The position numbers and the translations under genes were made by a program. The notes under the pieces are model-generated. The model saw nothing but the letters and a program-made list of their open reading frames with translations. It was not told the DNA's origin and made no database searches. From the NCBI GenBank assembly GCA_023213395.1, contig CM041465.1, positions 212,109,741-212,173,740 of the forward strand: a stretch of 64,000 nucleotides of DNA, written 5' to 3'. This DNA is from Cycas panzhihuaensis. Lineage: Eukaryota > Cycadophyta. The number at the start of each line of letters is the position of its first letter. The first letter of the stretch is position 1. This document shows, in pieces, positions 56,911 through 64,000 of this stretch.

Positions 56911-59900
56911 AAGGAGTATCATCTACAAAAACAAGTGTTAAAATAGGGGATTACTAGTGGTTTGGCCTTTTTTCCCCTTTCATTGGTGATAATAGTAATA
57001 TATTTTTTCTTTTTATAATAAATATTCTATTCTACTCTCTTTTTTCTAATAGTGATCTAGGTTATAAACTATCTTCTAGGATTTTTAAATATCTATAGAA
57101 AAGTTATCATCATTGGCTAAGCATATTTAGGGATAAATCAACATGTGAAGTGAGGTGATGTACTCATCACTACCGAAGCTTTAAAAAGCATCTATATATA
57201 GAATTAGCCCTCTATATACCTTCAGTTATACCAAAGGACCCCTTTAAGATTACTTGGAGCCTTAATATAGGAAACATATCAGTTTTATGTAAACTATAGT
57301 TCATTGGTTAGTGGTCAGTCCTAAGAAGTCACTCTCAATACATAGTTCAAAGATAGATAGTGTAGTTGCAAGTCTAGTAATCCTTTGTAGCTAATAACCT
57401 AAGATATTAGGCTAGTTCACTATTAATGGTTGAGAAGTATATCAAAGATCCTATAAACTAGATAAAACTTAAGTGAATTCTAAAATTTTCATATTGAATT
57501 CTCCCCAATGTCTTATCCAGTGTGGGTGACCTAAGATCTATTTTTTATTTCTATAACAAAACCTAGTTGGAACTATTATTAGTAGACTCACTTCAATAAA
57601 TATTATCTTTTTATAATCAAACCTTTACTAATAGTGTTTACACAAGGAAAAAAGTCAAAAAAAATTACCTTTATTTTTCACCTATCTTATTATAATAAGG
57701 GAATTGTACCTATCATTTTTAACTTAGTAATTTTAACCCATACTTTCAAGAAAAAATGGCATATACATATCCCATGGGTCCCATGACCAATTTTAGTATG
57801 CATTTTCTCCTACATCATCTTGATGAGAATGTCATACCTATTATAGTATACTAGGTGAATTTATTATATATTGTTTAAGGAAAATAGTCTAAAGATACCC
57901 TACATAAACTCCTTTATAATTAGAGGATTAATATATTATAGACACCCCATATTCATCCCCCACCCTTCTACATCAATCCTCAACTCTTTAATTTCATTCT
58001 TCTTTAATCCCCTTTCCTCTAAAACCCTTCTTCTTCTGCCACCCCCCTTCTTCTAGTCCTCTTCTCTAAACTTATTTCAAGAACTTACTTCATCTATATA
58101 ATTGATCCCCCTACCTAAGTAAACTAGATCTCATCTCTAGAAACCTAATACACCACTTTAAATGATAATTTCACTAAACTATTTAATGAGCTTATACAAC
58201 TTTCCACTAAGATTTCAAATATGCCCTCTATATCCACTTCATCTAGTAACTCCCTATCACCTCCAACCACTCCACCTCCATCCTAGTCTTATCAATACCC
58301 ACTCTACTATAAAATAACTATTTTCACATCTAACCCTAAACTCAATTAAGATATTATACAAAGTTAGATTAATAAGTTAGAATCTTATTTCTCTCTCATC
58401 CTTATATCCCTCGATAATAAGTTAACCTTTTCCCCCTATTTTACCAAAACCTAGCCCTTACTCGATCTTCTTATATTTCATTAATGAGTGTCTTTCTTAA
58501 TCTACATTTAATTTAATTAATTTGAAGGTTAATTTTATATTATATTAGATCATGTTTAGTATTGGTGAAATTTGGTATCAATTTTGTAAATGATTTATGT
58601 TGGATGATGATGATTGTACTATTATATTTTTTGTTTATAGATGACTACAACTATAGAAATATAATCCCACCTTTAAGATCATTTTGACTCATATTTTCTT
58701 CTTGAAATGTTTCCATGCTTTAGTCTTTTTCTATTGATTTTATATTTAAGATTGTTATTTTTTTATGATTATTGGTCTTATGCTTAAGTCTTCACCCCTT
58801 CTAAGCTACTCTTTGTTATTAATCAGGTTATTTTGATTTAAGATTTCTTAAAAAAATTTGATTTTTGATAATTGAATGATAAAATTTTTACTTTATGTTT
58901 AACTACATTTTTATCTATATTAAAAATGTAATCGATAACATTTTATTAAGGAAATCACGTTTTTGTTTTAGTAATAAAATATGACCAATCGTGTTTCTAA
59001 CTATCATATATGTAATTTTTTTAATGCACTAATTTTATATGTTGTTGCCTAAATTTGATGCAAGCCTACTCCTATTCACACCCAGAACCCCTTGAAACCC
59101 TTCAAGGGACTCAAAAGTGATGATTTGCTTTTGATTTTAATGGTGTCACTAAAATTCTAAGAGATTTTGGCCTTGGATCTTTGGAAGAAAGAAAAGAGTC
59201 AAGAGGAAAAATAATTTGGAGCTTTGAATATTGTTTTTATATTATTCAAATTTAATTTGTTAATGATCTTTGAGGTATTTTATTTGTTATAACTGTTTAT
59301 CTCAAACTTTATCTCTTTGGTAAGATCTTTTTCATCGCTTTTACTTTAGTTTTGGTGCTCTGTTGATGATTTTTTTTTACTAGCTATTGCTCTCTCCCTC
59401 ATTTAAATTTTAAAACTATTTTTCTTTTTTCCTTAGGAATCCTTGGTTGAAAGGTTAGCCCTTTATGGTAATGCAAAGAAGTAGACTACTATGAAGAGAG
59501 ATCTTCCTCTTCACCTTGAAATATGGCTACTTATTTCCATTCTTCTCAGTTGTCCAAGCTTTCTAAGAGAGTTTAGCTCTACCTTCTCTATTTTCTACTA
59601 TTGTTATACTTCTACTTCCCAATTTCTTCCTATGTTCTATTGGTTTAAAAGGAAACCTTTGGAAAGATTGGTTTTGATAAATGGGAATTGCTATTCTAAG
59701 GTATAAAATACATTATTTAAGTAGATGATTTTTGAAATTTCTTGTGCTACATTCCTTAAATCTTTACTTTCTCTTTCTCTTATATAAAAGAAAAATGTAT
59801 ACATGCATATTCATAAATAGAAAAGTTGTAAGTTAAAATAGATTTTATAAGAGGTTCAAGGATCCCATGGTGCCTTGAAGCTCCATGAATAATAGAATCT

Positions 59901-60724
59901 CTTTATATTTTCAATTTAGTATTGGTCTAATCAATGAAATGAACATCTCATTAGTTGCATATTAGTTTTGTGGATTACATGCCATCTTTTAGTGGCTAAA
60001 ATCATCTCTGAAATCTCTTTCCTTTATCAAAATCACCATCAAGATTTAAAAATAACATGCACATGATTTAAAAGGTATATCATAAGTTTTGCATATTATT
60101 TCCACTTCTATCAAGTTGTATACATACAATATTTCATGTTATAGGATTTACATCTCATACTTTTTTTTTCTATGTTTAAAAGAAAGTGTGTCTTGAAAAT
60201 TTAGAAGATAGAAGTTTTTTTCATTTTACGTAAGCTTTATTCTAAAAGAAAAAGAAAGAGAAATTGCATCTATGATTTTCTTTCTTTACTTTAGTTGAAA
60301 ATATAATTAATCTCTTTGTTTTCATTAGTCATTTTTCTTATACTTTTGAAAAGTTTATAATTCTTCCATTGCTTTACCTTTTCCTTTATTACAATAGACC
60401 CAAAAAGTTGAAATAATTCAAGGAAATAAACCTTTAAAAGGAAATAAAAACATTATTAGTGTGATTTTAAACTTAGAACTCCTCTACCTACTTATGTAGG
60501 CTAGTGAATTCTTGTACCTCCTTTTTGTATCCTGACCTTCTATTGCTACAATTACATTCAAATTAAATGACACAATCAAGTAGAGACTCCTTCTTAGGAG
60601 TTAGTAAAGGTGGTCCTTATCTTCCCATAGGTTCTTATTTTGATTAATCTTAACATGGAATGGATGAAACACAACATCATTGAGGGATATCTTACCTTGG
60701 CCCAAGCAAAGCATGCCATCCTTT
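56911..60724. other. A/T-rich stretch before element J
   Basis: No gene is supported. The right end must contain J's 5' LTR, since the primer site follows at 60725; its start could not be fixed. The part 57180-57550 may hold a remnant of the LINE endonuclease on - but only weak wording supports this. Pyrimidine-rich patches occur at 57950-58080 and 59370-59440. Open frames at 57871-58056 and 59491-59706 have no recognised motif. Confidence 0.4.
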
Positions 60725-60744
60725 TGGTGACTATACTAAGGACT
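60725..60744 (+). other. Element J primer-binding site
   Basis: TGGTGACTATACTAAGGACT equals the site of B with four transitions (two C to T, two G to A). It ties J to the A/B family although J is AT-rich and far older. Confidence 0.75.
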
Positions 60745-60849
60745 TATTGTTTATTCTTTATTTAAAGTAATGGAAACTATGCCTCCTTCTCTAAGAAGAT
60801 CATTGAGACTTTAAGGTATCCCACCTAATTTTTAACTTCAACCCTCACA

Positions 60850-63080
60850 CTCCACTTGTGAAGTTTCATCTTCTTATGTTGATCCTTTGAAACATCGTAT
60901 ACATGATGCTTACATTTATCTTTCTAAAGATTCAACTCAATTGTATGAGATACTTGTGGAGCAAGGATAACCTAAACCTTCGTAATTTCCTAGTGGTACT
61001 AGTACTCCCCTTATGTCTTCCCTATTTGTACAAGAAGAAATCCCTTTAACTAAATCACCCCCATATTATTTTGAGCTAGTTATTGCTAGGGTTCCTACTC
61101 CCTTTCACATGCCTAGATATCAAGATCCTTTCTACCCAAAAACCCATACAATGATATCTTCTCCCAACACTATCAACTTGAACTATTACATGAGGAATAT
61201 AAGTCCATATAGGTTAAGCCCTTTGTTATTCCTGATGTAAACTAATCAATTTACCTCTATATCCTACTTCACCTAGGCCACTCTTCCCTCCTTTGAGAGA
61301 GGTTGAAGATGATAAATCAATCCATTACCAACTTCTTCCTTCACCTTGTATGTTATAAGTTCAAACTCATTCTTCTCATGTGGTGTCTTCTACATATGAG
61401 AAACCTCTGAATCAACTTATTTAAGAGTATCTTACCTATTAGAATATCCCCACTTCTCAACAAGAATATCTATCTTCTTCAATCCCATAACCTATCCATT
61501 TATATCCTGGTAGAGTAGCCTCTTCACACCTATTTGATACTTCAACTCGGTTACCACCTTAAGGTTCTCATAGAGTACTCTCCTAGAGTGTTAGACCTCA
61601 TGTCCCTTCCCTTAGGGCATCTAATTTAATTTCCTCTTCCCAACCTATTTCTTATATTTATGCCATTTATCATTGTCCTTCACTTAGTCAACCCCAAGCT
61701 ATAGGATTTATTTATCCCACTTTGTCATCACATGTTCCTAGACTAGTTTCTTAACAAGTTACTTTTCCTTTATTCAATCCCATTTTCCCTCAATATCCAA
61801 TCCCTCAAACTAATTCCATAGTAAATCCTTCAGCTTATTTTAACCCTCCTTCTTCTCTCCCAACCTATTCTATACCTCATCAACAACAACCTACTTCCTT
61901 TACCGCCCCATAGCCTCCATCCTTGCCATAACATTCTACAATGTTGAGGCTAAGGAAACCTTTCTTGGACTATATGAAATATCTTTTTCTATGTGAGGTC
62001 TTATTATCTCCTATGCCTCCATTTTTACTTGAGTTACCTAAATTCTTAGGTGAATCTTCTCAAGATCCAGCCTCTCATATACAAGTATTTGTACTTGCTT
62101 ATATTGACTTCATGCCGTATGACTATGTCACAATGCACTTATTTCCTAAATCACTTCAAGGTGATGTATTAAAGTGGTTCTATTATCTCCCTTCCACTTT
62201 CATCCTCTTATTTCAATAGTTGATTGACTCCTCCATTAATCATTTTGATATCGTAAGACCTTTTGAATCCAAGATTAAATCACTCTTAGCTATTAAGAAA
62301 AACCATGATGAAACCTCAAGAGATTTCATGAGGAGATTTCAAGATTAGGTACATGTATGCCATTCATGACTTGATCCTAGTCTCCTTTTCTACCTATTCA
62401 CTATTGGTTTGAGGCCCCACATTTATTTTGAAGTACTTAAACTTGGCCCTAAAACCTATAAGTTATTAATTGATGCTTAACCTTGGAAACCTTTAAAATA
62501 TAAGGAAGCATTTAAAAGGTTGAAAAATCTATCCATTCTAAAGAGACAATTCAAACACATAAAACTTCTTATTCTAAGCCAACCTATGATCATTTAACTT
62601 CCTCTAATAGGTCATTAAAGCATGCAATCAACACTATGTTATGTGTTGATAATCCTAATATAAATTTTTCTACTCAATAAATAAAAGTCATTCATCTTAC
62701 TGAAGGGAGAAAGAAACAAGTTCCACCTACATCTTCTCCTCCTTTTAGGAAGATGAAATGGTATCCTTATCACCAAACTGACACCTATGATAGAGGCCAA
62801 TGTTGCATAGTTCAAGTGATAACTTAAAATATGAAAAATCAAATGAATCGAATTTTTAAAACTATTTAATATCTAATGGTTTATAAGGAACCTTTACTTC
62901 AGCATAAAGATAAGGAAAATAAGAATGATAAAGGTAAGGCTAAATAGATTGAAGACAATGAAGGAAAACCTTTTGGCTCTAATTCATCAAAGATACCAAC
63001 TATTTCTTCTAATCCTTTAAGGAAGTGTGTTAATAGTCAAACTTACCTACCTCTTAAAGGTGGTGAAACCAAGAGAACCA
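60850..63080 (+). pseudogene. Element J gag remnant
   Basis: The variable Pro/Ser-rich N-terminal part is at 60850-61940. The Gag core is open at 61941-62219 (LPKFLGESSQDPASHIQVFV, YIDFMPYDYVTMHLFPKSLQ, LKWFYYLPSTF) and continues after a TAG at 62217 with FDIVRPFESKIKSLL and ETSRDFMRRFQD. At 62740-62810 lies a decayed Tat knuckle (WYPYHQTDTYDRGQC; the usual first Cys and second His are lost). B has SLQGDALKWFYRLP here, so the family is clear. Confidence 0.8.
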
Positions 63081-63802
63081 TCAACATGGTAGAAATTACA
63101 AAGAGTGTAGGTTCATACAAATCACTTAATGATTTGATGGCTAAAAACCCTCACTATTTACCTCTTGTTCCCCCCATCCCATCAAGTTTTGGTCTTCCCT
63201 CTAGTTTAAAGGATGGATCATTTTCCTTGGTTGATAAGTTAAAAACTATTCCTGCCAATATCTTGATTATTGATTTATTGAAGTATTACCCTGAGCAACA
63301 TTAACTCCTATTTGGTATGTTAGGAGTTCTCGCCATTATTGGATCATTTACTTCCATTCTTTCCTTTGATTTATCCACCTTACTTACTCATACTAATCAT
63401 TCTCAAAATGATATTCCACTATTTCACATTGAAATTATCAAGGATGATATTAACATCAAGTATGTTATCATTGATGAAGGATCATTCATCAATGTAATCC
63501 CTCTTCATCTTGTTGAAGATCTAGAGAGTTTGGTCTTTGATTCTTGCAAGTGGATTTACTAAGGATATGATAAGAATCAAAAGGTTCCCTTTAGTCAAGT
63601 CACTCTCCCTTTGACTCTTAAGGAAAAGACTATTTACATTAAGCTAACTATTATTTATGTTGTCCTTGAATATAATATCTTTTTAGGTAGGCCATGGATT
63701 ACCCAAGTGGCTACTATCTGCTCTTTCCTTTTTGGTGAACTCCAATTCATCCATAAGGGTGATTTGAAGATTGTCAAACGTAAATTAAAACCTATTAAAT
63801 AG
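63081..63802 (+). pseudogene. Element J protease remnant
   Basis: The family block NILIIDLLKYYPEQH (63259-63303) matches SIMDVLRSCPEQR of B. The active site VIIDEGSFINVIPLHL (about 63467-63514) has D-E-G for D-[ST]-G. EYNIFLGRPWITQVATIC and FGELQFIHKGDLKIV follow, and a TAG at 63800 ends this frame. The part 63317-63562 and the next frame (63611-63802) are separated by a TAA and frame change near 63560. Confidence 0.82.
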
Positions 63803-64000
63803 TTAGTCCCACTTATTGAGGCTTTCTCTAAACCTAGTGAATCATTTAATTCTTTAGAATACTTCTTTTAATCTTTAGGTTTAGGGCAATATTTCACCAT
63901 TGAGACTCCTTCTCCTTAGGGAGAAGTAAAAGGCATTAACTTGGTTGAAATTATTCTCATTAAACTAGATTCTTCATTTGTTCCCAATCTTATGGCTCCT
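63803..64000 (+). pseudogene. Element J protease-RT spacer, cut by window end
   Basis: An acidic, stop-containing stretch (SFNSLEYFF, GLGQYFTIETPSP, GEVKGINLVEI) in the place of the A and B spacer. RT should follow beyond the window. Confidence 0.5.

Larger units (their letters stand above)
60725..64000 (+). mobile_element. Element J: old Tat/Ogre-type Ty3/gypsy element, 5' part
   Basis: Primer site, gag and protease occur in the same order and with the same wording as in A and B. The window ends before RT. Stops and frameshifts occur throughout. Its A/T richness compared with A and B suggests long decay from C to T. Confidence 0.8.

Overview
The window is repeat-rich nuclear DNA from a plant, most likely a seed plant with a large genome; the species cannot be told from the sequence. 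No ordinary host gene, tRNA, rRNA or CRISPR array was recognised. The window is a stack of decayed retrotransposons nested inside one another. I name them A to J by position. A, B, D and J are Ty3/gypsy elements of the Tat/Ogre type, C is a chromovirus-like Ty3/gypsy element, E, F and G are Ty1/copia elements, H is an L1-type LINE, and I is a lone copia-like LTR.

Left third (1-24792, GC-richer, younger). Element A is on the + strand: LTR about 12-2533, primer site, gag, protease, RT/RNase H, integrase, an antisense-gene remnant, then LTR 10412-12923. It meets tail to tail with element B on the - strand: LTR 22253-24792, primer site 22232-22251, gag to integrase running leftward to about 15530, then an antisense gene on the + strand (12925-14810) with a visible spliceosomal-type intron. 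B has no 3' LTR in the window.

Middle (24793-36199). B abuts an older Tat element D, read on +. Element C (24838-31682, -, target duplication TGGAG) lies inside D's integrase and splits it into 24793-24837 and 31683-32734. D's AT-rich 3' tail follows, with possible antisense-gene remains and a roughly 33-bp palindromic minisatellite.

Right half (36200-64000, AT-rich, old). Copia element E (36200-43897, -) contains copia element F (39172-42111, -, target duplication GAAAC). After a noncoding stretch with a second palindromic minisatellite comes copia element G (47506-55085, +, target duplication CTATG), inserted in LINE H (RT at 55091-56511, -). A lone LTR (I) follows H. The window ends in Tat element J (primer site 60725, gag, protease).

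Every polyprotein has frameshifts and stops, so none of the elements could move by itself. Many stops sit where the family has glutamine (CAG read as TAG), as expected from deamination of methylated CHG sites. The points most worth checking are the intron-containing antisense gene of B, the missing half of B, the two palindromic minisatellites, and the LTR of C, whose copies differ by one internal 200-bp unit. All alignments were made by eye.
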